Notes under the pieces: generated by a model
Database searches by the model: none
What the model was told of the DNA's origin: nothing
Seen by the model: only the letters and a program-made list of their open reading frames with translations
In this document: positions 54,991 through 63,935 of the stretch, in pieces
How positions within the stretch are numbered: position 1 is the stretch's first letter
Layout of the letters: the number at the start of each line of letters is the position of its first letter
Assembly (NCBI GenBank): GCA_963732225.1
Contig: CAVSYR010000005.1
Coordinates: 186,001 to 250,000, forward strand
From: VRUE01 sp963732225
GTDB taxonomy: Bacteria; Actinomycetota; Thermoleophilia; Solirubrobacterales; 70-9
Direction: 5' to 3'
Length of the DNA stretch: 64,000 bases
Position numbers and translations under genes: made by a program

Positions 54991-56760
54991 GTGGTCCATC
55001 GACGGCGTGCACGCCTCGCCTTGCCCCTGCTCGTCACCGCTCTTCTCCTGCTCATCGCGGCGCCAGCGCAGGCGACTTTCCACCTGATCAAGGTGCGCGA
55101 AGTGCATCCCGGCACGAGCGATGACGGCTACGTCGAGCTGCAGATGTTCGCCGCGGGCCAGAGCCTGCTCAGCGGCCACTCGATGACGCTCTACAACGCA
55201 AGCGGCTCGCTCGTGCACAGCTCCACCTTCTCCGCCTCGGTTCCCAACTCGGCAAACCAGCAGACGGTGCTGATCGGCGACACCCGCGTGCAGGAAGCAT
55301 TCGGCGTTGCCCCCGACCTCGTCGACAGCGGCCTCACGATCAGCGCCGCCGGCGGTGCCGCCTGCTGGAATGCCGGGGGCATACCGGCCGACTGCGTCGC
55401 CTGGGGCAACTTCAGCGGTGCCGCCGCCCTGCAGTTGGCGACGGGCACCTCGGTGGGATCGCCGGTCTCACCCCGCGGCATCACCTCCGGCAAGGCGATC
55501 CGGCGCACGATCGAACCGGGCTGCCCAACCCTGCTGGAGGAAAGCGATGACAGTGACAACAGCGCCGCCGACTTCTCCGAGGTCACCCCCGCTCCGCGCA
55601 ACGACGCCAGCCCGATCAGCGAACACACCTGCGCCGGCGCCCCCAACACCGCGATCGATGACAAGCCGCCGCTGCGCTCGAACAGCAGCAGCGCTGAATT
55701 CACCTACGAAGCACCGACCGCGAGTATCTACGAATGCAAGCTCGACGCGGCGGTCTTCAGCGCTTGCCCGGCGGGCGGACCGAAGGAATACACCGGGCTT
55801 GCGGATAGCAGCCACACCTTCCAGGTGCGCGGCGTCAACGCCTCTGGCCCCGACCCGACGCCGGCCAGCTACACCTGGACAGTCGACACCACTCCCCCGA
55901 TCGCGACGATCGATACCCACCCGGTCGACCCTAGTCCCGGAGCCACCGCTCAGTTCACCTACCACGCCCCGAACGAGCCCGGCTCGAGCTTCAAGTGTTC
56001 GCTCGACGGCGCGCTCCCGTCCACCTGCCCAACCAGCGGGATGACCTACCACGGCCTTGCCGACGGTCAACACACCTTCACCGTCGAAGCCACCGATGGC
56101 GCTGGCAACCCGCAGCTCGCCCCGACCGAATTCACCTGGACCGTCGATAACTCGCTGCTCGACACGACGCCGCCGGAGACGACGATCAATTCGGGGCCGC
56201 CCGACCCCAACGAAAGCTCGAGCGCCAGCTTCACCTACGCCTCGAACGAGCCGGGGTCCAGCTTCGAATGCTCGCTTGACGGCGCGCCCTTCGCGAGCTG
56301 CCCGGCAGGCGGCATCTCCTATAGCGGCCTGGGCAGCGGCCCCCACAGCTTCCAAGTGCGTGCAATCGATCCAAGCCACAACACCGATCAGGCTCCCGCC
56401 GGCTACAGCTTCACGATCGTGCTCGCACCGCCGACGCTGCCGGTGCAGTCCTCCCCTCCTCCGCCTCCACCGGCCGTCACTCTTGCCGGCAAGTCCAAGC
56501 CGGTCGCGCCAGAGACAACTCTCGTCGCCAAGCCTGCCCTCAAGACGCACGACCGTACCCCGACCTTCCGCTTCAGTTCCTCGACTCGTGGAGCCAGCTT
56601 TCAGTGCAAGCTCGATGGCGGTCGGTACCGATCGTGCCGCTCGCCCTTTACGACCGCTCCGCTGGGCCCGGGCCGACACAGCTTCAAGGTGCGCGCCGTG
56701 AGCAGCGGCTCCCGCGACGCCACTCCGCCAGCTTTTGCCTTCAAGGTCCTGGCCCGATGA
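54991..56760 (+). CDS. Secreted lamin-tail-like protein with four FxCxLDG repeats (copy 1)
   Basis: About 589 residues from GTG 54991, chosen because AAAGGGAGG precedes it; ATG 54946 lacks a site. A signal peptide (LLVTALLLLIAAPAQA) precedes an N-terminal domain starting ATFHLIKVREVHPG, with YVELQMFAAGQ, as in lamin-tail-like (LTD) proteins. Four Ig-like repeats follow, each with an FxCxLDG core, a second Cys, and SFxVRAxD; the last starts at HDRTPTFRFSS. A Pro-rich linker (SSPPPPPPAV) separates repeat 3 and 4. Disulfides are likely. Function unknown; possibly surface adhesion. Confidence 0.8.
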   Translation: MVHRRRARLALPLLVTALLLLIAAPAQATFHLIKVREVHPGTSDDGYVELQMFAAGQSLLSGHSMTLYNASGSLVHSSTFSASVPNSANQQTVLIGDTRVQEAFGVAPDLVDSGLTISAAGGAACWNAGGIPADCVAWGNFSGAAALQLATGTSVGSPVSPRGITSGKAIRRTIEPGCPTLLEESDDSDNSAADFSEVTPAPRNDASPISEHTCAGAPNTAIDDKPPLRSNSSSAEFTYEAPTASIYECKLDAAVFSACPAGGPKEYTGLADSSHTFQVRGVNASGPDPTPASYTWTVDTTPPIATIDTHPVDPSPGATAQFTYHAPNEPGSSFKCSLDGALPSTCPTSGMTYHGLADGQHTFTVEATDGAGNPQLAPTEFTWTVDNSLLDTTPPETTINSGPPDPNESSSASFTYASNEPGSSFECSLDGAPFASCPAGGISYSGLGSGPHSFQVRAIDPSHNTDQAPAGYSFTIVLAPPTLPVQSSPPPPPPAVTLAGKSKPVAPETTLVAKPALKTHDRTPTFRFSSSTRGASFQCKLDGGRYRSCRSPFTTAPLGPGRHSFKVRAVSSGSRDATPPAFAFKVLAR

Positions 56761-56818
56761 CGCCGGGTGCGGCAATGGGAAGTAGCGGGAATCGCAGGCA
56801 TGGCGTATACATATCTCA

Positions 56819-58600
56819 ATGCACGAGATCCTTAGAGGAATCCGAGAATTCCGAGTGCCTCTTCCGCTCAGGCTCGTGGGCGGCGCGCTCCTCTCCTGTC
56901 TCGCCCTGATAGTTCCCGTGCAGCCAGCCCAGGCGACCTTCCACGAAGTGTTGATCAGCCAGCTCTACCCCGGCTCCGCCGCGGCGCCGCAATCGAGCTT
57001 CCTCGAGCTGCAGATGTACTCGCCGGGTCAGAACTTCGTCGACAACCACTCGGTCACCATCTACAGCGCGGCCGGCACCACAATTGGCACCTTTGTCTTC
57101 CCCGAAGATCTGCCCGGCACAGGAGTTGACCAGCAGACCATGTTGGTCGGCGACAGCGGCGTCCAGGAAGCCTTCGGCGTCACCCCCGATCTCGTCAACA
57201 GCGGCTTCAACCTTCCGGCCGCGGGTGGAGCCGCCTGCTGGGACGGGCTCGACTGCGTCTCCTGGGGCAACTTCAGCGGCCAGACCATTCCGGCGAGCGG
57301 GATTCCAGTCGACGATGCCGGGATCCCCGACGGCAAGGCGATCGAGCGGCGCATCTCGGGGGGCGCCTGCAGCAACCGGCTCGAGCCCGCCGACGACACC
57401 GACGACAGCGCCAGCGACTTTTTCGACGCCGCTCCGACCCCACAGAGCTACGCGACGGTGCCGGCCGAAGTGATCTGCACCCCACCGCCGCCGACCCCGA
57501 TGGTGACGATCGACGGCAAGCCAGCGGGCTTCACCAACTCGACCGAAGCCAATTTCAGCTTTCACGCCAGCTCCGAAGCGACCGGCTTCGAATGCAGGCT
57601 CGACCTGGGTTCCTACAAAGACTGCACCGTGGGCGCGAAAATCGCCTACCCGGGACCGCTGGCCGAGGGCAGCCACAGCTTCCGCGTCCGCGCCGCCAAT
57701 GCCAACGGAGTCGGCACCCCGGCGAGCTACGGCTGGACAGTCGACCTCACGGCGCCGACCGCGAGCGTCACTAACCACCCCCTCGACCCCAGCCCCGGCA
57801 ACTCGGCGTCGTTCAGGTACGTCTCCAAAGACGGCGGCTCGAAATTCGAATGCAGGCTGAGTCCCCCGGAAGGCTCGTTCCAGCCCTGCGATACGCAACC
57901 CAAGGTTTACTCGGGTCTCGCCGACGGCGACTACGAATTCGAAGTGCGCTCGATCGACAACGCGGGCAACGTCCAGCTGGTGCCCACCGTGTTCGCCTGG
58001 ACCGTCGACAACTCGCTGCTGGACGAAACGCCGCCGGAGACGTCGATCCTCTCCAAGCCGGCGGATCCCAGCACGAGCCCGGTCGCGACCTTCACCTACA
58101 GCTCCAACGAGCCCGGCTCAACCTTCCAGTGCAAGCTCGACAGCGGCAGCTTCAGCGGCTGCCCAGCCGGGGGCATCACCTACAGCGGGCTGGCGGAAGG
58201 GCCGCACAGCTTCCAGGTGCGAGCGGTGGACGCGAGCCACAACATCGACCCAACTCCGGCCGGCTACAGCTTCACGATCGCCCTCACTGGCGTAGCGCCG
58301 GTGAGCACCGGCGCCGCGACCACCCCCGGCGGGCGAGCGCCGGGCGGAGCGCCCAATACGACCATTGCCAAACAGGGCTCCCGTCTCCACGATCGCACCC
58401 CGACCTTCCGTTTCAGCGCCAGTAGGTCCGGCGCGAGCTTCCAGTGCAAGCTCGACGGCGGTGCCTTCCGCAGCTGCCGCTCACCGCTGACGACCAAGAA
58501 GCTCGGCTTCGGATCGCACACTCTGCAGGTGCGCGCGGTGGTGCAGGGGGCGACGGACCCGACCCCCGCCAAGTTCAACTTCAAGATCGTGAAAGGCTGA
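56819..58600 (+). CDS. Secreted lamin-tail-like protein with four FxCxLDG repeats (copy 2)
   Basis: 593 residues from ATG 56819; a GTG at 56851 is a possible alternative. Signal peptide with cleavage near AQA, then ATFHEVLISQLYPG and SFLELQMYSPGQNF, parallel to copy 1. Four Cys-pair repeats follow: FECRLDLGSYKDC, FECRLSPPEGSFQPC, FQCKLDSGSFSGCPAGG and a C-terminal SFQCKLDGGAFRSCRSP block. Repeats 2 and 3 share wording (TVDNSLLDETPPET) with copy 1, indicating tandem duplication. The gap to copy 3 is 9 nt. Confidence 0.8.
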   Translation: MHEILRGIREFRVPLPLRLVGGALLSCLALIVPVQPAQATFHEVLISQLYPGSAAAPQSSFLELQMYSPGQNFVDNHSVTIYSAAGTTIGTFVFPEDLPGTGVDQQTMLVGDSGVQEAFGVTPDLVNSGFNLPAAGGAACWDGLDCVSWGNFSGQTIPASGIPVDDAGIPDGKAIERRISGGACSNRLEPADDTDDSASDFFDAAPTPQSYATVPAEVICTPPPPTPMVTIDGKPAGFTNSTEANFSFHASSEATGFECRLDLGSYKDCTVGAKIAYPGPLAEGSHSFRVRAANANGVGTPASYGWTVDLTAPTASVTNHPLDPSPGNSASFRYVSKDGGSKFECRLSPPEGSFQPCDTQPKVYSGLADGDYEFEVRSIDNAGNVQLVPTVFAWTVDNSLLDETPPETSILSKPADPSTSPVATFTYSSNEPGSTFQCKLDSGSFSGCPAGGITYSGLAEGPHSFQVRAVDASHNIDPTPAGYSFTIALTGVAPVSTGAATTPGGRAPGGAPNTTIAKQGSRLHDRTPTFRFSASRSGASFQCKLDGGAFRSCRSPLTTKKLGFGSHTLQVRAVVQGATDPTPAKFNFKIVKG

Positions 58601-58609
58601 ATCGACTCA

Positions 58610-59536
58610 ATGCGCAGGCTCGGAATCCTGATCGTGGCGCTGGCCTCCCTGCTCGCCCTAGTCTGGCCCGCCGCGGCGCCGGCCACCTTTCACGAGATGT
58701 CGATCCGCGAGGTCTACGCGGGATCGTCCGAATCGCAATACGTCGAGCTGCAGATGTGGGCTGCGGGCCAGAACCTCGTCGGTGGCCACGTGCTGAAGAC
58801 CTACAGTGCGGCCGGCGCCGTGACCAGCACGAACACCTTCGCCAGCGACGTGCCCAACGGGGCCAACCAGAGCACCATCCTGCTCGCCACCCCAGGCGCG
58901 GAAGCCGAATTCGGGGTCACTGCCGACACCGGGCTGGCAGCGGGCGGTCTCGAAGCTGGTGGGGGCGCGGTCTGCTGGGAAACCCTTGACTGCGTTGCCT
59001 GGGGCAGCTTCGCTGGCTTTGTCGGCAACGCCCCGAGTCCCACCGGCTCGCCGGCTGCCGCGATCCCCGCAGGCATGGCCCTGCGCCGGACCATCAGCCC
59101 CGGTTGCGCCACTCTGTTGGAGCCGACCGACGACCGCGACAACAGCGCTGCCGATTTCTCCGCGGTCTTCCCGGCACCGCGACCGAACTCGGTCGCCCCC
59201 GGCGAGCGCCGCTGCCCTGGCAGCAACGAATCCCCATTTGGAGTTGTCCCGGGAGGGGGAACCAGCAATAAGGGAGCCCCGCAGACGACCCTGCGACGCA
59301 AGCCCGGCAAGATGATTCACGACCGCACCCCGACCTTTCGCTTCGCCTCCAGCGAGTCCGGCTCGACCTTCCAGTGCAAGCTCGACGGCAAGCCGTTCCG
59401 GTCCTGCCGTTCACCGTTTACAACCAAGCCGCTGGCCCTCGGCAAACACAGCTTCAAGGTCCGCGCCCAAGACGACTCGGGCAAGCTCGACCCGAGCCCG
59501 GCCTCCTACGGCTTCAAGATCGTCGCGAAGAAATAG
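58610..59536 (+). CDS. Secreted lamin-tail-like protein with one FxCxLDG repeat (copy 3)
   Basis: 308 residues: signal peptide (LIVALASLLALVWPAAAPA), N-terminal domain ATFHEMSIREVYAG with YVELQMWAAGQNL, and a single C-terminal repeat HDRTPTFRFASSESG...FQCKLDGKPFRSCRSP ending in VAKK. It is the short form of copies 1 and 2, having lost or never gained the inner repeats. Its last base is 5 nt from the convergent rseP gene. Confidence 0.8.
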   Translation: MRRLGILIVALASLLALVWPAAAPATFHEMSIREVYAGSSESQYVELQMWAAGQNLVGGHVLKTYSAAGAVTSTNTFASDVPNGANQSTILLATPGAEAEFGVTADTGLAAGGLEAGGGAVCWETLDCVAWGSFAGFVGNAPSPTGSPAAAIPAGMALRRTISPGCATLLEPTDDRDNSAADFSAVFPAPRPNSVAPGERRCPGSNESPFGVVPGGGTSNKGAPQTTLRRKPGKMIHDRTPTFRFASSESGSTFQCKLDGKPFRSCRSPFTTKPLALGKHSFKVRAQDDSGKLDPSPASYGFKIVAKK

Positions 59537-59541
59537 TCCGC

Positions 59542-60633
59542 TCAGCGGACGTTGAAGCCTTCGCCGGTGAGGCGGCCGATGTCGTTGGTGAGGCCGATCA
59601 CGACGAGCATCGCCACCAGGATGAGCCCGACCACACTGGCCAACTCCATCACCCGCAGGGACACCGGTTTGCCGCGGACCTTCTCGACCAGGCTCCAGAA
59701 GATATGGCCGCCGTCGAGGGGGAGGAACGGGAAGAGGTTGATCAGCCCCAATGAGAGGCTGACCACCGCGAGAAATGTCAGCGCCGCGGTGGCGCCAAGC
59801 TGAACCGTCTGATGGCCGACGTCGCTGACGCCGACGACTCCTGAGATTTCTTTGCGTTCCTTGGCATTGAAGATCTTCGCAAAGCGCTTTGAGGTTTCCG
59901 TGACAATCAGCCAGCCGAAGTTGGCGGCGCGACTCACAGCGGCGCCAACGCCAATAGCAACCGGTCGGCTGTCAAAGGAGAATCCGACGAGGGCCTGTTT
60001 CGCCGCGGCGCTGTATTCGGGGTCAGCTGAGACATTCTCCACCTTGCCGTCGCGCTTGATCGTCAAGGTCACCGGGGTAAGGGCAGTACAGCCGTCTTTC
60101 TGTTCGCCGGCGCATTGGTGAGTGCCAATCTCGTCGTGAAACCGTTTGATTCGCGCTTCGCTGTCCAGGCCGGGATAGCGATGTCCATCGACGGCAAGGA
60201 TCGTGTCGCCCGGCTTGAGGATGCCGGCCGCCGGGGTGTCCGGCACGATTTCCTTGACGCTCTGCGTGGGAACGGAGGCGTGCGTCAGGGCAACGACGAA
60301 GAGGATCACGAAACCGAGGACAATGTTGACCGCAGGCCCGGCACCAATCACCACGATCCGCTTCCAGACGGGCTGGCGATGGTAGGCGCGGTCGAGAGCC
60401 TCCGCAGGAACCTCCTCCTCCGCGGTCATGCCGGTGATTTTCACGTAACCGCCCAGCGGGATCGCCGCCACGCCGTACTCGGTCTCCCCCCGTTTCACCG
60501 AGAAGAGCTTGGGGCCGAAGAAGAGGAAGAACTTCTCGACCCGCATCCCGGTCGCCTTGGCCGCGAAGAAGTGGCCCGCCTCGTGAACGATTATGAGCAA
60601 GCAGAACCCGCCGAAGACCAGCAACCAACTCAT
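59542..60633 (-). CDS. rseP: Site-2 zinc protease RseP
   Basis: Intramembrane protease that cleaves anti-sigma factors and signal-peptide remnants. 363 residues from ATG 60633: HEAGH (IVHEAGHFFAAK) in TM1, GGYVKITGM, one PDZ domain (IVPDTPAAGILKPGDTILAVDG), and the third metal-ligand motif FPFLPLDGGH in a later TM. The frame runs on to 60834 but homology begins at MSWLLVFGG. The start overlaps the dxr stop by 4 nt. A membrane HTH protein with RskA-like domain lies elsewhere in the window and could be a client. Confidence 0.94.
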   Translation of the reverse strand: MSWLLVFGGFCLLIIVHEAGHFFAAKATGMRVEKFFLFFGPKLFSVKRGETEYGVAAIPLGGYVKITGMTAEEEVPAEALDRAYHRQPVWKRIVVIGAGPAVNIVLGFVILFVVALTHASVPTQSVKEIVPDTPAAGILKPGDTILAVDGHRYPGLDSEARIKRFHDEIGTHQCAGEQKDGCTALTPVTLTIKRDGKVENVSADPEYSAAAKQALVGFSFDSRPVAIGVGAAVSRAANFGWLIVTETSKRFAKIFNAKERKEISGVVGVSDVGHQTVQLGATAALTFLAVVSLSLGLINLFPFLPLDGGHIFWSLVEKVRGKPVSLRVMELASVVGLILVAMLVVIGLTNDIGRLTGEGFNVR

Positions 60634-61778
60634 ACCCGTGCCAACCCCCCAACCTCCTCTTCGGTGCGGCGCCGGGCCTCGGCGTCGACCGCGAAGAGGT
60701 CCTCGAAATGGGTGGGCTGAACCGCCGGCATCGCCAGCAGGACCCGCTCGATCAGCGCCGGAATCGCGGTGAAGCCGATCTTGCCGGCGAGGAAGGCCGC
60801 GACCGCGACCTCGTCGGCGGCGTTGAGCACGCACGGCGCTGTCCCCCCTGCCCTGCCGGCGTCCAGCGCCAGCCGCAGGCAGGCGAAAGTCTCCAGGTCC
60901 GGCGGCTCGAAGCTGAGCTGCCCAACCGTCGCCAGGTCGAGCCGTGGCACAGCGACATCGGCGCGCTCGGGGTAGTGCAGCGCGTAGGAGATCGGCACCC
61001 GCATGTCCGGGTGGCCGAGGTGGGCAAGGGTGGCGCCATCGTTGAGGTCGATCAGCGAGTGGACGATCGACTGCGGGTGGACGACCACCTCGATCTGCTC
61101 AAAGGGGACGCCGAAGAGGTGGTGGGCCTCGATCGCCTCGAACCCCTTGTTCATCAGCGTCGCCGAGTCGATCGTGATCCGCCCGCCCATCGCCCAGGTC
61201 GGGTGCGCGAGCGCGTCCTCCACACTGACCCCATCGAGATCGGTGCGACCGCGAAAGGGGCCGCCCGAGGCGGTGAGCACGAGGCGGTCGATCGTCCCCG
61301 GCGTCCGCTCGGCGCCAATCAGCTGGAAGAGCGCCGAGTGCTCGGAGTCGACCGGCAAGAGACGGGCGCCGGTCGCTTCGGCCAACGCCATCGTCAGCTC
61401 ACCGCCGATCACCAGGCTCTCCTTGTTGGCCAGGGCCACGTCGATGCCCTCGCCGAGGGCGACGATCGTCGGCGCCAGGCCGGCGGCACCGACGATGCCG
61501 TTGAGCACCAGGTCGACTTCAGAGGCAAGGATCAGCTCGCGGATACCGTCCTCGCCCGCGAGGACCTGGCCATCCCAGGCGCCGCGTGCCGCACGGGCGG
61601 AATCGACATCGGAAAAAGCGACGGAACGCACTCCGTACTCGCTCGCCTGCGCCAGTACCCGCTCCCAGCTCGAGCCGGCCGCCAGCGCAACCACTTCGAG
61701 CTCATCCGAGGCGGCGACAATTTCAAGCGCCTGCGTGCCGATCGAACCGGTGCTGCCGAGGATTGCCAGCTTCTTCAT
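60630..61778 (-). CDS. dxr: 1-deoxy-D-xylulose-5-phosphate reductoisomerase
   Basis: Second MEP-pathway enzyme; converts DXP to MEP with NADPH. 382 residues with the Rossmann motif ILGSTGSIGTQAL, LANKESLVIGGELT, LPVDSEHSALFQ, the flexible loop TASGGPFRG, and the DXP-binding HPTWAMGGRITIDSATLMNKG. Together with IspG (6 kb away) two MEP genes are present. TACACT 7 nt before the ATG suggests its own leaderless promoter. It overlaps rseP by 4 nt. Confidence 0.96.
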   Translation of the reverse strand: MKKLAILGSTGSIGTQALEIVAASDELEVVALAAGSSWERVLAQASEYGVRSVAFSDVDSARAARGAWDGQVLAGEDGIRELILASEVDLVLNGIVGAAGLAPTIVALGEGIDVALANKESLVIGGELTMALAEATGARLLPVDSEHSALFQLIGAERTPGTIDRLVLTASGGPFRGRTDLDGVSVEDALAHPTWAMGGRITIDSATLMNKGFEAIEAHHLFGVPFEQIEVVVHPQSIVHSLIDLNDGATLAHLGHPDMRVPISYALHYPERADVAVPRLDLATVGQLSFEPPDLETFACLRLALDAGRAGGTAPCVLNAADEVAVAAFLAGKIGFTAIPALIERVLLAMPAVQPTHFEDLFAVDAEARRRTEEEVGGLARV

Positions 61779-61785
61779 CTAGAGC

Positions 61786-61791
61786 AGTGTA
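61786..61791 (-). promoter_or_regulatory. -10 box (TACACT) for dxr
   Basis: On the minus strand TACACT ends 7 nt before ATG 61778, in the gap after cdsA. Confidence 0.5.
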
Positions 61792-61797
61792 GGAAGC

Positions 61798-62688
61798 TCA
61801 GTAGACCAGCTGGACGGCGAGGTAGTAGCCGACGACGACGGTGAAGAAGACGGCATCGAGGCGATCGAGGATGCCGCCGTGGGGGCCGAAGAGCGTGCCG
61901 GTGTCCTTGGTGCCCAGATCGCGCTTCAGCATCGACTCGAAGAGGTCGCCGACCGGCGCCACTGCCGCCACTGCCGCGCCGATGATCAGGGCGTCCGCCC
62001 CCGTCAGCCAGTCCTGGTAGAGGCCGGCGAACCAGAAGGCCATCGTGCCGATCAAGAAGCCGCCCAGCAGCCCCTCCAGGGTCTTGTTCGGCGAGAGGCT
62101 GGGAGCGATCTTGTGCGAGCCGAACATACGCCCGGTGGCGTAGGCGCCCGTGTCGGCGGCGAAGGTGCCGACGAGGACGTCGATCAGCAGCGCCGCGCCG
62201 TGATGGGGCAGGTCGCGTAGCAGCACGGCGTGAACCAACGGGATGCCGATCCAGACGATGCCGAGCAGCGTCACCCCCATCGAGACCGTGATGCCGTCAC
62301 GGTGCTCGTGGTCGGCGCCGAAGAAGAAGAGCACCGGGAAGGCGGCGGCGATGATCAGCAGGACGTTGAAGGCGGTGCCGAAGTGGGCGGCGAGGATCAG
62401 GGCCGTGACCGCGACGTAGGCGGCGCGCGGAATCGGCCGCGCCGCCGCCGTCATCGCCAGGTACTCGCGCAGGCAGAGCACGCCGACGGCGACCATCGCG
62501 ATCGCGAAGACCAGGCCACCGGCGACGGTGATCGCGATCGCGAAGACGATTGCCGGGATCGCGAAGAGGATGCGTTTGGCCGTCTCGCCGCTGGCACCGC
62601 GTTTGCGGCGCGGCCGGCGCGGCGGCCTCGGTGCACGTTTGGGGGTCGGCTCGGAGCCGAGCAGGTCGTCGTCGAAGAGGTCCTGCAT
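61798..62688 (-). CDS. cdsA: Phosphatidate cytidylyltransferase
   Basis: Makes CDP-diacylglycerol for phospholipid synthesis. About 296 residues from ATG 62688, which overlaps the uppS stop (TGATG). A basic Pro/Arg-rich N-terminus of ~45 residues (RAPRPPRRPRRKRG) is followed by about eight TM segments. The CdsA signature is ADTGAYATGRMFG, then SPNKTLEGLLGG and the C-terminal SMLKRDLGTKDTG with DRLD. The N-terminal tail is longer than usual. Confidence 0.93.
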   Translation of the reverse strand: MQDLFDDDLLGSEPTPKRAPRPPRRPRRKRGASGETAKRILFAIPAIVFAIAITVAGGLVFAIAMVAVGVLCLREYLAMTAAARPIPRAAYVAVTALILAAHFGTAFNVLLIIAAAFPVLFFFGADHEHRDGITVSMGVTLLGIVWIGIPLVHAVLLRDLPHHGAALLIDVLVGTFAADTGAYATGRMFGSHKIAPSLSPNKTLEGLLGGFLIGTMAFWFAGLYQDWLTGADALIIGAAVAAVAPVGDLFESMLKRDLGTKDTGTLFGPHGGILDRLDAVFFTVVVGYYLAVQLVY

Positions 62689-63359
62689 CAGGTCCTCGTC
62701 CCGAAGCGGCGTTGGCGCGCCTCGAACTCGCGCAGGCAATCCTCGAGCGCGGCGCGGTCGAAGTCGGGCCAGAGCTCGTCACGGAAGACCAGCTCGGAGT
62801 AGGCGCACTGCCAGAGCAGGTAGTTGGAGATCCGCTGCTCGCCGCTGGTCCGGATCAAGAGGTCGGGATCGTGCATCTCGGGCGCGTAGAGGAGGCGCTG
62901 GAACTCCTCCTCGGAGTCGCCGTCAAAGTGCCGTGCGGCATCGATGATCTCGGCTCGGCCGCCGTAGTTGAAGGCGACGAAGAGGGTGATCCGCTCGTTG
63001 TCCTCGGTCGTCTCTTCGGCCCAGTCCATGCGACGGGCGAGCTCCTCGGAGACGCCGTCGCGGCGACCGATGAAGCGCATTCGCACGCCCTCCTCGTTGA
63101 GCTCGGGCGTCTCGGAGGAGATTCGTTCGCCGAACATCGCCATCAGGCCCTCGACCTCCGCCGCCGGCCGCGACCAGTTCTCGGTCGAGAACGAGTAGAC
63201 GGTCAGCTCCTCGATCCCCAGCTCAACCGCGTCGCGCAGCCGCGCCTTGACCGTGTCAGCCCCAGCTCGGTGTCCCTCGACGACCGGCAGGCCCTGGTTC
63301 TGGGCCCAGCGCCCGTTGCCGTCGGTGATGATCGCCACGTACCGCGCGGAGGCACTCAC
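62688..63359 (-). CDS. uppS: Isoprenyl diphosphate synthase (undecaprenyl pyrophosphate synthase)
   Basis: Cis-prenyltransferase that builds the undecaprenyl carrier of cell-wall synthesis from FPP and IPP. 223 residues with VAIITDGNGRWA (catalytic Asp), GHRAGADTVK, VYSFSTENWSRP, AFNYGGRAEI and RTSGEQRISNYLLWQ, all UppS signatures. GTG start overlapping frr by 4 nt, and the stop overlaps cdsA. Confidence 0.96.
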   Translation of the reverse strand: MSASARYVAIITDGNGRWAQNQGLPVVEGHRAGADTVKARLRDAVELGIEELTVYSFSTENWSRPAAEVEGLMAMFGERISSETPELNEEGVRMRFIGRRDGVSEELARRMDWAEETTEDNERITLFVAFNYGGRAEIIDAARHFDGDSEEEFQRLLYAPEMHDPDLLIRTSGEQRISNYLLWQCAYSELVFRDELWPDFDRAALEDCLREFEARQRRFGTRT

Positions 63360-63919
63360 ACCTCCAGGATCTCCTCTTCCTTCCCCTTGAGGAGAGAGTC
63401 GATCTCGGCGATCGAGTCGTCGGTCTGCTTCTGCAGGGCGGCCTCGGCGCGGCGCTCATCGTCCTCACCAACTTCGCCCTCGCTTTTCAGCTCGCGCAGG
63501 TCTTGCATCACGTCGCGGCGGATATTGCGGATCGCAATTCGGCCCTCCTCGGCGACTCCATGCACCACCTTGACCATCTCGCGGCGGCGCTCCTCGGTCA
63601 GCTCGGGGATCTGCAGACGGACGACGTTGCCGTCGTTGCTCGGCGTCAGGCCGATGTCGGACTCCTGGATCGATTTCTCGATCGCCCCAATCGAGCCCTT
63701 GTCGAAGGGCGTCACGGTGAGCAGGCGGGCGTCGGAGGTGGCGACGTTGGCAAGCTGCTTCAGCGGGGTCTGGGCGCCGTAGTAGTCAACCATGATGCGG
63801 TCGAGCAGGTGCGGAGAGGCGCGCCCGGTGCGCACCGTCGCCAGCTCGCCACGGCTGGATTCGACCGACTTCGTCATCCGGCCTTCGGCGTCCTTGAGCA
63901 GTTCGTCGATCAGCTCCAC
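63356..63919 (-). CDS. frr: Ribosome recycling factor
   Basis: Releases ribosomes after termination, with EF-G. The 187-residue protein has the two RRF domains: helix I (KDAEGRMTKSVESSRGELATVRTGRAS), hinge region YYGAQTPLKQLANVA, and the C-terminal helical arm (RDVMQDLRELKSEGE). GTG start at 63919. It lies 16 nt downstream of the pyrH stop and overlaps uppS by 4 nt, the common pyrH-frr-uppS-cdsA order. Confidence 0.96.
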   Translation of the reverse strand: MELIDELLKDAEGRMTKSVESSRGELATVRTGRASPHLLDRIMVDYYGAQTPLKQLANVATSDARLLTVTPFDKGSIGAIEKSIQESDIGLTPSNDGNVVRLQIPELTEERRREMVKVVHGVAEEGRIAIRNIRRDVMQDLRELKSEGEVGEDDERRAEAALQKQTDDSIAEIDSLLKGKEEEILEV

Positions 63920-63935
63920 TGGGCCCCCGTTCTCG

